Assembly: GCF_036381655.1 (NCBI RefSeq)
Contig: NZ_DASVCJ010000076.1
Coordinates: 124,001-188,000 of the forward strand
Reading direction: 5' to 3'
Source of the DNA: Ferrovibrio sp036381655
GTDB lineage: Bacteria > Pseudomonadota > Alphaproteobacteria > Ferrovibrionales > Ferrovibrionaceae
Length of the DNA stretch: 64,000 nucleotides
The notes beneath the pieces are model-generated. The model saw only the letters and a program-made list of their open reading frames with translations, did not search any database and was not told where the DNA came from. The position numbers and the translations under genes are program-made. Below, piece by piece: positions 51,298-60,458 of this stretch. Numbering within the stretch: the stretch's first letter is position 1; the number at the start of each line of letters is the position of its first letter.

Positions 51298-54200
51298 GCA
51301 GCTTTCCTCGCCTTAGTCGCGATCTCGCCCAGCCGCGAGGCTATCCGCATCACGCCTTTCAGCCGGTCTTCCGGCTCGGGCCAATCCTGAATGAAGACAA
51401 CCTTGTGATCGGGGCGCAGTTTTGCCTTGCCGCGCTCCGATTGAATGAACAGCACCAGTCCGGCCGGATCGGCGAAGCTGTTGTCGCGGAAGGCAAGCGT
51501 CGCTCCTTTCGGACCGGCTTCGATCTTCAGGATATTGGCATCGCGGCAATGGCGCTTGATCGCCACGATGTCGAGCAGGTGCTGCACTTCCTGAGGCAGT
51601 GGCCCGAACCGGTCGATGAGTTCCGCCGCGAAGGCATCGATATCCTCCCGGCTCTCCAGCTCGGCCAGCCGTCGATAAAGCTGCATGCGGAGATTGAGAT
51701 CGGCAACATAACCTTCGGGGATCAGGACCGCCGTACCGATCTGAATCTGCGGCGACCATTTCTCGCCGCCCGGTCCGGTTTCGCCGCGTGCAGTGGCCCT
51801 CGCCTCGGCAATCGCCTCCTGCAGCATTTCCTGATACAGCTCGAAACCGACTTCCTTGATATGGCCGGATTGTTCCTCGCCCAGCAGATTGCCTGCGCCG
51901 CGCAAATCGAGGTCATGTGATGCCAGGCTGAATCCCGCGCCGAGTGTATCGAGGCTCTGCAGCACATGCAGGCGCTGCTCGGCACCCGTATTCAGCATCC
52001 GTCCGGGCTGATAGGTGAAATAGGCATAGGCGCGCAATTTCGACCGCCCTACCCGGCCGCGCAACTGGTACATCTGCGCCAGACCGAACAGATCGGCGCG
52101 ATAGACGACCAGCGTATTGGCGGAGGGAATATCCAATCCGCTCTCGACGATATTGGTCGCCACCAGCACATCATAGCGGCGGTCGTAGAAGGCGTTCATC
52201 ACGTCGTCGAGCTCGGTCGGCGCCATCTGGCCATGCGCCATGACCGACTTCAGTTCCGGCACGTGATCGCGGATGAAGGCCATCGCGGTTTCGAGATGCT
52301 CGATCCGCGGGCAGACAAAGAAGCTCTGGCCGCCGCGGAAATGCTCGCGCAACAACGCTTCGCGGATCACCACTGGGTCGAACGGCGTCACATAGGTGCG
52401 TACCGCCAGGCGGTCGACTGGCGGCGTGGCGATCAGGCTCAGCTCACGCACGCCGGACAGCGCCAGCTGGAGCGTGCGCGGGATCGGCGTCGCCGACATG
52501 GTCAGCACATGCACCTCGGCCCGCAGCTGTTTCAGGCGCTCCTTATGCTTGACGCCGAAATGCTGCTCCTCGTCGATGATCAACAGGCCGAGATGCTTGA
52601 ACTCGACGCTCTTGCTCAATACGGCATGGGTTCCGATCACGATATCGACCGTACCGTCCTTGAGGCCCTTCTTGGTTGCCGTCGCTGATTTTGCGGAGAC
52701 CATGCGCGAGAGCTGCTCGACCCGGATCGGCAATCCCTGGAAACGTTGAACGAAGGTCCGGTAATGTTGGCGCGCCAGCAGTGTCGTCGGACAGACCAGC
52801 GCGACCTGCTGTCCGCCCATGGCGGCGGTAAAGGCGGCCCGCAGTGCCACTTCAGTTTTGCCGAAACCGACATCGCCGCAGATCAGGCGGTCCATCGGCT
52901 TGCCGCTGGCAAGATCGTCCAGAGTCTCTTCGATGGCGCGGGCCTGATCGTCCGTTTCGTCATAGGGAAAACGGGCGCAGAATTCCTCGTACATGCCCTC
53001 CGGCGGCATCACCTGTTCGCCTTGGCGCAACTCGCGCTGGGCGGCAATCTTCATCAGTTCGCCCGCCATATCTTTCAGGCGCTGCTTCATGCGCGCCTTG
53101 CGGTTCTGCCAGGCTACGCCGCCGAGCTTGTCGAGGTTCACCTCGGCTTCGGGCGATCCATAGCGGGACAGCATCTCGATATTCTCGACCGGCAGATAGA
53201 GCCGGTCGCCGCCATCGTAATGCAGCAGCAGGCAGTCGTGCGGGGCGCCCGCGACATCGAGCGTCACCAGGTCCTTGTACTGGCCGATGCCGTGGTCGAC
53301 ATGCACCACGTAATCGCCCGGCTGCAGTGCGCTCGCCTCGGCGATGAAATTCTCCGCCCGCCGCTTCTTCTGCCGCGGCCGGACCAGACGGTCGCCCAGA
53401 ATGTCCTGTTCGGCGACGACACAGAGATCGGCGGCCTCGAAACCATGCTCGATCGGCAGGACGGCAATGGCGGCAGCCGCCTTCGGCAAGGCCTCGATCT
53501 CGGCCGCCGCTTCGATCGGCTGCGGCATGCCAAGACCGTGATCCTTCAGCACCAGCGCCAGACGATCGCGGGCGCCGGCGGAGAAGGCCGCGAACAGTAC
53601 GCGCCTGCCCTGCTCCACCTGCTTGGCGAGATGGCCGCCCAGAGCTTCGTAGACGCCAATACCAGGTGCCGCCTTGCTTTCCGCCGCCTTGGCGGCCTGC
53701 GCGCGTTCCGGCGCGAAATCGCGGCCCGGTTTGCCGCCCAGATCGACGACGGTGACGCCCTCGCCACCCACGGCATGGAAGGGGTGAAGCTGGGCGACGG
53801 GATATTTCGCCAGCCGCTGCGGCCATTCGCCCGCGGTCAGATAGAGCCGGTCCGGCGGCAGCGGCTTATAGGGCGCGCCGCCCTCTTGCAGCCCCCGTTT
53901 CATTGCCGCCCGGCGGGCGTCATAGTGATCGGCAATCGCCTTGAAGCGTTCCTCGACCGCTTCGTCCGACAGGGGATCGAGCGTCACGGCGGCCTGGGGC
54001 ACATAGTCGAAGACCGTTGCCATACGCTCGAAGAACAGCGGCAGCCAATGTTCCATGCCGATCTGGCGCCGGCCAGCCGAAACCGCCTCGTAAAGCGGGT
54101 CTTCCTTGGTGACGGTGCCGAACAATTCGCGATAACCGCTGCGGAAGCGCGCGACCGCGTCGGGATCGAGCGGCACCTCGCTCATCGCCGTCAGCGACAA

Positions 54201-54833
54201 GACCTCGACGCTGTCGATGGTGCGCTGGCTGGCCGGATCGAAGCGGCGGATATTTTCCACCTCGTCGCCGAAGAAATCCAAGCGGTACGGCGTGTCCACG
54301 CCCGGCGGGAAGAGATCGACCAGACCGCCGCGCACGGCGTATTCGCCGGCCTCCATCACCGTCGAGACCCGGCTATAGCCATTGCGATTGAGATACTCGA
54401 TCAGGGTCTCGGGCTTGATGCGGGCGCCTTTGGCCGCGCTGAAACCGGTGCGGCGCAGATACTCGGGCACGGGCAAGCGCTGCAGGACGGCATTCACCGT
54501 TGTCAGCAGCAGCCAGGGCACCTCGGGATGCTCGCCACTGAGCTGGTTCAGCGTGTCCATGCGCTTGGCCGCGATCTCGGCATTGGGCGAAACGCGGTCA
54601 TAGGGCTGGCAATCCCAGGCGGGCAGGCTCAAGACCGGCAGCTCCGGGGCGAAGAACTTCAGCGCCGCCTCGACGGTCGCCATGCGGGCATCGTCGCGGC
54701 AGACATGCAGCACGCCGCGCCCGCGTTGCCGCTGGCACAGCGCGGCGAGCAGGCGTGCATCCTGCCCCTCCGGCGTGCCGGCAAGCGCCCAACGCCCCGG
54801 CCCGGTCAAAATGTCCGGCAACTGGAAAGTCAT
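51294..54833 (-). CDS. mfd: transcription-repair coupling factor Mfd
   Basis: Mfd removes stalled RNA polymerase and recruits UvrA. The 1179-residue protein has the full domain order. A UvrB-like N-terminal module (about 1-300, PWLLLTTVNAVLQRLP, RTGF) comes first, then the RNA polymerase-interacting domain near 490-560 (GDYVVHVDHGIGQYKDLVTLDV, LYLPVENIEMLSRY). The translocase carries Walker A GDVGFGKTEVALRAAF and the DEEQHFGVKHKERLK box, followed by the TRG segment with GRVGRSKLRAYAYF. The C-terminal domain ends near residue 1179. The stop overlaps the convergent DsbA-family gene. It is five bases downstream of sdhE. Confidence 0.97.
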   Translation of the reverse strand: MTFQLPDILTGPGRWALAGTPEGQDARLLAALCQRQRGRGVLHVCRDDARMATVEAALKFFAPELPVLSLPAWDCQPYDRVSPNAEIAAKRMDTLNQLSGEHPEVPWLLLTTVNAVLQRLPVPEYLRRTGFSAAKGARIKPETLIEYLNRNGYSRVSTVMEAGEYAVRGGLVDLFPPGVDTPYRLDFFGDEVENIRRFDPASQRTIDSVEVLSLTAMSEVPLDPDAVARFRSGYRELFGTVTKEDPLYEAVSAGRRQIGMEHWLPLFFERMATVFDYVPQAAVTLDPLSDEAVEERFKAIADHYDARRAAMKRGLQEGGAPYKPLPPDRLYLTAGEWPQRLAKYPVAQLHPFHAVGGEGVTVVDLGGKPGRDFAPERAQAAKAAESKAAPGIGVYEALGGHLAKQVEQGRRVLFAAFSAGARDRLALVLKDHGLGMPQPIEAAAEIEALPKAAAAIAVLPIEHGFEAADLCVVAEQDILGDRLVRPRQKKRRAENFIAEASALQPGDYVVHVDHGIGQYKDLVTLDVAGAPHDCLLLHYDGGDRLYLPVENIEMLSRYGSPEAEVNLDKLGGVAWQNRKARMKQRLKDMAGELMKIAAQRELRQGEQVMPPEGMYEEFCARFPYDETDDQARAIEETLDDLASGKPMDRLICGDVGFGKTEVALRAAFTAAMGGQQVALVCPTTLLARQHYRTFVQRFQGLPIRVEQLSRMVSAKSATATKKGLKDGTVDIVIGTHAVLSKSVEFKHLGLLIIDEEQHFGVKHKERLKQLRAEVHVLTMSATPIPRTLQLALSGVRELSLIATPPVDRLAVRTYVTPFDPVVIREALLREHFRGGQSFFVCPRIEHLETAMAFIRDHVPELKSVMAHGQMAPTELDDVMNAFYDRRYDVLVATNIVESGLDIPSANTLVVYRADLFGLAQMYQLRGRVGRSKLRAYAYFTYQPGRMLNTGAEQRLHVLQSLDTLGAGFSLASHDLDLRGAGNLLGEEQSGHIKEVGFELYQEMLQEAIAEARATARGETGPGGEKWSPQIQIGTAVLIPEGYVADLNLRMQLYRRLAELESREDIDAFAAELIDRFGPLPQEVQHLLDIVAIKRHCRDANILKIEAGPKGATLAFRDNSFADPAGLVLFIQSERGKAKLRPDHKVVFIQDWPEPEDRLKGVMRIASRLGEIATKARKAA

Positions 54834-54838
54834 GGCAA

Positions 54839-55117
54839 TCAGACGGGCAGCTTGTAGGCCTTGAGCAGCTTCATTACTCCGGTATCGAGATGCGCCGGCA
54901 CCGGCTCGCGGCCGACGGCCCAGGCATAGATCTGCGGATCGTCGTAATTCTCCAGCAGATTTTCATACTGATCGAGTTCATGCTCCGAAAAGGTCGGCAG
55001 ATGCTGGCGGGCGAATCCGCCGAGCAGAATGTCGACCTCTTTCATGCCGGTATAGAGGCTGCGGTGCAGCAGCCGCTTGCGACGGGTCTCGATATCCTCG
55101 CGCTGAATCTCGGTCAT
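54839..55117 (-). CDS. sdhE: succinate dehydrogenase assembly factor SdhE (Sdh5/DUF339)
   Basis: SdhE helps attach FAD to succinate dehydrogenase. The 92-residue helical protein has TRRKRLLHRSLYTGMKEVDILLGGFARQHL near the start and QYENLLENYDDPQIYAWAVGREPVP at the centre, both typical. The characteristic RGxxE motif reads TGMKE (residues 23-27), so the arginine is replaced by threonine. The ATG at 55117 has GGAG ten bases upstream; the frame to 55156 lacks family similarity. It precedes mfd by five bases and is divergent from recG, a common alphaproteobacterial layout. Confidence 0.92.
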   Translation of the reverse strand: MTEIQREDIETRRKRLLHRSLYTGMKEVDILLGGFARQHLPTFSEHELDQYENLLENYDDPQIYAWAVGREPVPAHLDTGVMKLLKAYKLPV

Positions 55118-55198
55118 AAGGCTGTCTCCGGGGCAGAGGCAGGATATAGTACCCAAACTCTCGGATTCTCAAGGTTTCCGCCGAAATTTACGCCGATC

Positions 55199-57307
55199 AT
55201 GCGACCGGAATCGCTGTTTCCCGCCTTTGCGCCCATCACCAGCCTGAAAGGCTGCGGCCCCAGGCTTGCGCCGCTGGTCGAGAAGCTGGCCGGCGGCCGC
55301 GTGCAGGACCTGTGGTGGCATCTGCCGAGCGGCTTGATCGACCGCCGCTACCGGCCCAGGATTGCCGAGGCCGAACCAGGCCGCATCGCCACGATTACGC
55401 TGACCATCGACCGCCATCTGCCGCCGCGCACGCCTCGCCTGCCATACAAAATCCTCGGCCATGACGGCAGCGGCAAGCTGACGCTGGTCTTTTTCAATGG
55501 CCGGGAGGATTTCCTCAAACGCAGCCTGCCCGCGGGCGAGCAACGCGTCGTCAGCGGCATGCTCGAATTGTTCGACGGTCAGCCGCAAATGACCCATCCC
55601 GACCGCATCGCCACGCTGGAGGAGATCGACCAGCTTGCCAGCGTCGAGCCGGTCTATCCGCTGACCGCGGGCCTTGCACCGCGGACCCTGGCCAAGATCA
55701 TCGACCATGCCCTCGCCAGGGCGCCGGAACTGCCGGAATGGCTCGATCCGGCCTATCAGCGCCAGCAGCGCTGGCCGGGCTGGCGCGAGGCGCTGCTCGC
55801 GGCTCATCGGCCCGAACATGCCGCCGATCTCGAGAAGCATTCCCTGCCGCGTCAGCGCCTGGCATATGACGAGCTGCTGTCCAACCAGCTTGCGCTGCTG
55901 CTGATACGCCGGCGCCTGAAACGGCTGTCCGGCCGGCCGCTGAAAGGCGATGGGCGCTTGCGCGGCGCGCTGGAAAAGCTGCTGCCCTGGCCGCTGACCG
56001 GCGCCCAGCGGCAGGCCAATGCCGAGATTGCCGGCGACATGGCGTCGGCCAACCGGATGCTGCGGCTGCTGCAGGGCGATGTGGGCAGCGGCAAGACCAT
56101 GGTGGCGCTGAATGCCATGCTGCTGGCCGTCGAGGCCGGCGCGCAGGCGGCGATGATGGCGCCGACCGAGATTCTGGCGCGTCAGCATGCCGAAACGCTG
56201 AAGCCCTATTGCGACAAGCTCGGGGTGCGGCTGGCGCTGCTCACCGGCCGCGACAAGGGCAAGGCGCGTGTCGCCCTGCTCGAACGCCTGGCTGCCGGTG
56301 AGATCGACATCCTCGTTGGTACCCATGCCCTCTTCCAGGACGACGTCGTCTTCCACGACCTCGCCTTGGCGGTGATCGACGAGCAGCACCGCTTCGGCGT
56401 CGGCCAGCGGCTTGGCCTTGCGGCAAAGGGCCAGCGCGACAAGGGCGGCGTCGATGTGCTGGTGATGACGGCGACGCCGATCCCGCGCACGCTCTCGCTG
56501 ACGGCCTATGGCGACATGGACGTTTCCAAACTGACCGAGAAGCCGCCTGGCCGCACGCCGGTCGATACCCGCACCGTCTCGGCCGACCGCTTCATGGACG
56601 TGGTCGGCGCGGTCAAACGCAAGATCCAGTCCGGCGAGCGGGTCTACTGGGTCTGTCCTCTTGTCGAGGAAAGCGAACAGAGCGACCTCGCCGCCGCGGC
56701 CGAACGCCATTCCTCACTGAAACAGGCGCTCGAACCCGAGCTCGGCGAAGGCAGCGTGGCTCTGGTGCATGGCCAGATGAGCAGTGCCGAAAAGGATGCC
56801 GCCATGGAAGCCTTCGCCGGCGGCCGCGCCAAGCTGCTGGTTGCCACCACGGTGATCGAGGTCGGCGTCGACGTGCCGGAAGCCACCCTGATCGTCATCG
56901 AGCATGCCGAGCGCTTCGGCCTGGCGCAGCTACACCAACTGCGCGGCCGCGTCGGGCGCGGCGGCAGGCCGGGCGCCTGCCTGCTGGTCTTTTCGGGACC
57001 GCTGGGCGAGACGGCCAAGGCGCGGCTGAAGATTTTGCGCGAGACGGATGACGGCTTCCGCATCGCCGAGGAGGATTTGCGGCTGCGCGGCGCCGGCGAA
57101 GTGCTGGGCACGCGCCAAAGCGGCCTGCCCGATTTCAAGCTGGCCGATCTGGCCGCCCATGGCGAGCTGTTGGCGGCTGCCCGGGACGATGCCCGCCTGA
57201 TCCTGGAACGCGACCCGGAGCTGGCCACCGAACGGGGCCGCGCCCTGCGGGTGCTGCTGTATCTCTTCGAACGCGATTCGGCGATCCAGTACCTGAGATC
57301 GGGCTAG
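55199..57307 (+). CDS. recG: ATP-dependent DNA helicase RecG
   Basis: RecG regresses stalled replication forks and processes Holliday junctions. The 702-residue protein has an N-terminal wedge/OB domain (TSLKGCGPRLAPLVEKLAGGRVQDLWWHLPSGLIDRRY, and LTLVFFNGREDFLKRSLPAGEQRVVSG). The helicase core has Walker A GDVGSGKTMVALNAML, the DEQHRFGVGQRLGL box, MTATPIPRTLSLTAYGDMDVS, and GRVGRGGRPGACLL. The chosen ATG begins the family sequence; a longer open frame upstream lies over sdhE and mfd. No strong ribosome site is seen. Confidence 0.97.
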   Translation: MRPESLFPAFAPITSLKGCGPRLAPLVEKLAGGRVQDLWWHLPSGLIDRRYRPRIAEAEPGRIATITLTIDRHLPPRTPRLPYKILGHDGSGKLTLVFFNGREDFLKRSLPAGEQRVVSGMLELFDGQPQMTHPDRIATLEEIDQLASVEPVYPLTAGLAPRTLAKIIDHALARAPELPEWLDPAYQRQQRWPGWREALLAAHRPEHAADLEKHSLPRQRLAYDELLSNQLALLLIRRRLKRLSGRPLKGDGRLRGALEKLLPWPLTGAQRQANAEIAGDMASANRMLRLLQGDVGSGKTMVALNAMLLAVEAGAQAAMMAPTEILARQHAETLKPYCDKLGVRLALLTGRDKGKARVALLERLAAGEIDILVGTHALFQDDVVFHDLALAVIDEQHRFGVGQRLGLAAKGQRDKGGVDVLVMTATPIPRTLSLTAYGDMDVSKLTEKPPGRTPVDTRTVSADRFMDVVGAVKRKIQSGERVYWVCPLVEESEQSDLAAAAERHSSLKQALEPELGEGSVALVHGQMSSAEKDAAMEAFAGGRAKLLVATTVIEVGVDVPEATLIVIEHAERFGLAQLHQLRGRVGRGGRPGACLLVFSGPLGETAKARLKILRETDDGFRIAEEDLRLRGAGEVLGTRQSGLPDFKLADLAAHGELLAAARDDARLILERDPELATERGRALRVLLYLFERDSAIQYLRSG

Positions 57308-57562
57308 CCCCAGATCCGGTCGATTCAGGTCATAAAGCCAATTGAATCCAGTTCAAGCCAGCTCAGCCCAATCGGACCCGTTGCCAAGGCAATATTTTAC
57401 CAGTTTCCCGCCATTGCCGCCGGCGAAAGAGCGCAGAGGCAGCGTCATACGGAACGATCGCAGGAGGTCCAGCGGCAGCGGTGCGGCAGAATGACCGCAT
57501 AGGCCCAGAACGGGCTTAAACGCTGGCTTGCACCGGCGGAGGGGGTTATTAAAGCTCTCGCC

Positions 57563-58585
57563 ATGACCCAGGATTTCTTGCCCCAGCAACCCGCCTTCCC
57601 GACCTCCCGACCGCGCCGCCTGCGCCGCGCCGACTGGATCCGGCGCCTCGTCGCCGAACAGCGTCTTGGCGTCGACGATCTGATCTGGCCGATCTTCATC
57701 CATGACGAAACGAAGAACGCGCCGATCCCGTCCATGCCGGGCGTCGAGCGGCTGAGCATCGATCATGCCGTGGCCGCGGCCAAGGAAGCCCAGCAGCTCG
57801 GGATCCCGGCGATCGCGCTGTTTCCCGCAACCGACCCGAAGCTCAAGACCGATACCGGCAAGGAAGCGACCAATCCGGAGAACCTGATCTGCCGTTCGGT
57901 CCGCGCGATCAAGGCGGCGACGAAGAATATCGGCGTGCTCTGCGATGTCGCGCTCGATCCTTATACCAGCCATGGCCATGACGGCCTTCTGCGCAACGGA
58001 GAAATCCTCAACGATGAGACGGTGCCGGTGCTGGTGGAACAAGCGCTGGTGCAGGCACGTGCCGGCTGCGACATCATCGCGCCGTCGGACATGATGGATG
58101 GCCGTGTCGCGGCGATCCGCCAGGGCCTGGACCGCGAGGGATTCCAGCATGTGCAGATCATGGCCTATGCGGCGAAATATGCCTCCGCCTTCTATGGGCC
58201 GTTCCGCGACGCCGTCGGCTCCTCCGTCAATCTCGGCGCCGGTGACAAGCGCACCTATCAGATGAATTCGGCGAATGGCGACGAGGCATTGCGCGAAGTC
58301 GCGCTCGATATCGCCGAAGGCGCCGATATGGTGATGGTCAAGCCCGGCATGCCGTATCTCGACATCTGCTGGCGCGTGAAGCAGGCCTTCAGGCTGCCGA
58401 CCTTCGCCTATCAGGTCTCGGGCGAGTACGCGATGCTGGCCGGTGCGGCCGAACGCGGTTGGCTCGACCGCACCAAGGTAGCCTGGGAAAGCCTGCTGGC
58501 ATTCAAGCGAGCCGGCTGCGACGGGGTGCTGACCTATTTTGCGCTCGATGTCGCGCGCATGCTGGCGGACGGCAGACAGTCTTAG
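57563..58585 (+). CDS. hemB: delta-aminolevulinic acid dehydratase (porphobilinogen synthase)
   Basis: HemB joins two 5-aminolevulinate molecules into porphobilinogen for haem and other tetrapyrroles. The 340-residue barrel has the Schiff-base lysines in MAYAAKYASAFYGPFRDA and MVKPGMPYLDI. The metal region is Asp128-Val-Ala130-Leu-Asp132 ... His137-Gly-His-Asp140, which lacks the three zinc cysteines found in the E. coli enzyme and is the magnesium-type pattern known from Pseudomonas and Bradyrhizobium. The 255-base gap before it (57308-57562) shows no gene; a promoter is likely there but I cannot place it. Confidence 0.95.
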   Translation: MTQDFLPQQPAFPTSRPRRLRRADWIRRLVAEQRLGVDDLIWPIFIHDETKNAPIPSMPGVERLSIDHAVAAAKEAQQLGIPAIALFPATDPKLKTDTGKEATNPENLICRSVRAIKAATKNIGVLCDVALDPYTSHGHDGLLRNGEILNDETVPVLVEQALVQARAGCDIIAPSDMMDGRVAAIRQGLDREGFQHVQIMAYAAKYASAFYGPFRDAVGSSVNLGAGDKRTYQMNSANGDEALREVALDIAEGADMVMVKPGMPYLDICWRVKQAFRLPTFAYQVSGEYAMLAGAAERGWLDRTKVAWESLLAFKRAGCDGVLTYFALDVARMLADGRQS

Positions 58586-58617
58586 GAGATAAGCGCCGGC
58601 GGCGGCTACTACAGGCG

Positions 58618-59499
58618 TTACCGCTTCGTCTTCTTCGCCTCCAGCCGCACGATCAGGCTGGAGGTGTCCCAGCGATTGCCGCCCATCTGCTGCACTTCGG
58701 CATAGAACTGATCGACCAGTGCCGTGACCGGCAGGCTGGTGCCGTTGCGGCGCGCTTCCGCCAGGCAGATGCCGAGGTCCTTGCGCATCCAGTCGACGGC
58801 GAAGCCGTAATCGAACTTGCCCTCGATCATCGTCTTGTGGCGGTTGTCCATCTGCCACGAGCCCGCCGCCCCCTTGGAGATCACTTCGACCGCCTTGAAC
58901 AGATCCAGGCCCGAGGCGCGACCGAAGGCCAGCGCCTCCGACAAACCCTGCACCAGGCCGGCGATGCAGATCTGGTTCATCATCTTGGTGAGCTGGCCGC
59001 TGCCGGCAGGGCCCATCAGGTTCTGCATCTTGGCATAGGCCTGGATGACGGGCTTGACGCGGTCGTAATCGGCGGCATCGCCGCCGCACATGATGGTGAG
59101 CTGACCATTCTCCGCACCGGCCTGACCGCCGGAGACCGGCGCGTCGACGAAGCCGAAGCCCGAGGCCTTGGCCTTGGCGTGCAGCTCACGGGCGACATCG
59201 GCTGAAGCGGTGGTGTGGTCGACGAAAACCGCGCCCTTTGCCAGACCGGCATAGATGCCGTTGTCGCCATAGACGACCGAGCGGAGATCGTCGTCGTTGC
59301 CGACGCAGGCCATGACGAATTCGGCGCCGCTGGCAGCCTCTTTGGGAGTGGCGGCCTTGCTGCCCTTGTGCTCTGCCACCCAGCGATCGGCCTTCTCGGT
59401 AGAGCGATTCCAGACGGTTACGCTGTGGCCCGCCTTAACCAGATGACCAGCCATGGGATAACCCATGACGCCCAAACCGACAAAAGCCAATTTCGCCAT
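58618..59499 (-). CDS. beta-hydroxyacid dehydrogenase (3-hydroxyisobutyrate / tartronate-semialdehyde type)
   Basis: The 293-residue NAD(P)-dependent enzyme begins MAKLAFVGLGVMGYPMAGHLVKAGHSVTVWNRSTEKA, with the GxGxxG nucleotide site. Substrate-side motif FVDAPVSGGQAGAENGQLTIMCGG, the catalytic lysine in GSGQLTKMMNQI and the C-terminal DWMRKDLGICLAEA fit the HIBADH family. N-R-S after strand 2 suggests NADP use. Substrate choice among hydroxyisobutyrate, tartronate semialdehyde or glyoxylate/succinic semialdehyde cannot be decided. The ATG at 59499 has GGGGAG six bases upstream. Confidence 0.91.
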   Translation of the reverse strand: MAKLAFVGLGVMGYPMAGHLVKAGHSVTVWNRSTEKADRWVAEHKGSKAATPKEAASGAEFVMACVGNDDDLRSVVYGDNGIYAGLAKGAVFVDHTTASADVARELHAKAKASGFGFVDAPVSGGQAGAENGQLTIMCGGDAADYDRVKPVIQAYAKMQNLMGPAGSGQLTKMMNQICIAGLVQGLSEALAFGRASGLDLFKAVEVISKGAAGSWQMDNRHKTMIEGKFDYGFAVDWMRKDLGICLAEARRNGTSLPVTALVDQFYAEVQQMGGNRWDTSSLIVRLEAKKTKR

Positions 59500-59641
59500 C
59501 GTCTCCCCCAAAAGATCAAGAAGAAATAAAGGGTTAGGCGAAGCGCCACCCTGAAGGGCAGTTTGCATCATGCCGGCGGGATAGGCAACCCGTGTATACA
59601 TACCAACCCGAGATTGAATCTCGATGCCACACAATTAACAC

Positions 59642-59670
59642 TTGCAAGAAAGTCGTATTAACGATAAAAG
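59642..59670 (+). promoter_or_regulatory. possible promoter upstream of the FlaG-like gene
   Basis: TTGCAA (59642-59647) and TAAAAG (59665-59670) are 17 bases apart, about 45 bases before the start of the FlaG-like gene. The same 214-base gap (59500-59713) contains a palindrome TGTATACA (59593-59600) and the inverted repeat CGAGAT-TGA-ATCTCG (59609-59623). Confidence 0.38.
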
Positions 59671-59713
59671 GAGATAGTAAGTCGCTTTATATCTGGCATG
59701 GGAGAAGCCCATT

Positions 59714-60349
59714 ATGCCGCTCGAAACCATCGGCAGTATCGCCGTGGCGGGCAGCAGCGGTGCGACAGCCCGCGGAGCCCGTGCAGTAACAACCAGCAAT
59801 TCTTCCGACGTCGCGGCCAACGGCGCTTTTGCGGCATCTTCGGCGCGTGGCGGCGATACCGGGGCCCATGTCGCCGGCGATAATGTGATCCAACTGCCCT
59901 CGCCGGCCCCCAATGTCGCGGCCTATCTCAGCCCCTTTATCCGGCTCGACCTGCGCACGCGGCTTGCCATCGTCGAATTCCGCGACAGCCAGACCGGTGA
60001 GGTCAAACGGCAATATCCGAGCCCGCGGGTTGTCCGCGAATACGAGCAGAACCTGCCGGATGATTCGGAACTGCGTCCGGCCGACCGCCATGGCGGCGTC
60101 GCGCGGACCGCACCGCACATCGTCGGTGCGGCTGGGCCCGGCAACCATAGTGGCCATGATGATGCGCGGATCGTGACATTCGGCGGCGACAAGCCTGACG
60201 CTAGCACCGGCAATGCATCGAACGATACCGGAGTGCCGTCCAGTGTACCGGCGTTGACGCGCACCGCGATTGCCGCCTTCAGCAGTGCGGCCAGCAATGC
60301 CGCCAACATCCCCGAAGCCGCGGGTGGCCGCCAGGTCGCCATCGCCTGA
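59714..60349 (+). CDS. hypothetical protein with FlaG-like motif
   Basis: The 211-residue protein is mostly low-complexity Ala/Gly/Ser. It has one well-formed block at about residues 74-112: FIRLDLRTRLAIVEFRDSQTGEVKRQYPSPRVVREYEQN. That resembles the FlaG core, in which a beta hairpin is followed by D--TGEVIR--P--V. FlaG-type proteins influence flagellar filament length, but function is only inferred here. A GGGAGAAG ribosome site lies ten bases before the ATG. Its N- and C-terminal parts look disordered. motA and motB lie 2.6 kb downstream on the same strand. Confidence 0.68.
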   Translation: MPLETIGSIAVAGSSGATARGARAVTTSNSSDVAANGAFAASSARGGDTGAHVAGDNVIQLPSPAPNVAAYLSPFIRLDLRTRLAIVEFRDSQTGEVKRQYPSPRVVREYEQNLPDDSELRPADRHGGVARTAPHIVGAAGPGNHSGHDDARIVTFGGDKPDASTGNASNDTGVPSSVPALTRTAIAAFSSAASNAANIPEAAGGRQVAIA

Positions 60350-60367
60350 CAGCGCTGCGCGGCGCTG
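60350..60367. repeat. GC-rich inverted repeat after the FlaG-like gene
   Basis: CAGCGC and GCGCTG flank a six-base loop immediately after the stop codon. No T run follows, so an intrinsic terminator is not supported. Confidence 0.35.
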
Positions 60368-60425
60368 AAAACCTTCGGGCGCCCCACCCTTTATCCACTG
60401 CAAATCATTCGCGAATCTGTTAAGT

Positions 60426-60450
60426 CTCGGCGGTCTGCGTCACCGCCGAG
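60426..60450 (+). promoter_or_regulatory. hairpin overlapping the acylase ribosome-binding site
   Basis: CTCGGCGG (60426-60433) and CCGCCGAG (60443-60450) are perfect eight-base arms with a nine-base loop. The downstream arm overlaps the start of GAGGGG, the Shine-Dalgarno sequence of the acylase gene that starts at 60459, so the hairpin could hinder ribosome access. Confidence 0.5.
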
Positions 60451-60458
60451 GGGAAACG

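Noticed and set aside
52746..54857. A 700-codon plus-strand open frame opposite mfd
   Set aside because: It mirrors the codon pattern of mfd and has no motifs. It is a GC-bias shadow, as are the long frames opposite pdxJ/pyrE, rel, recG, hemB and moeA.
57308..57562. A small gene or RNA between recG and hemB
   Set aside because: Only short frames with poor composition and no clear stem-loop with T run were seen. It is probably just the hemB upstream region.
60350..60367. A rho-independent terminator after the FlaG-like gene
   Set aside because: The stem is present but no T run follows.
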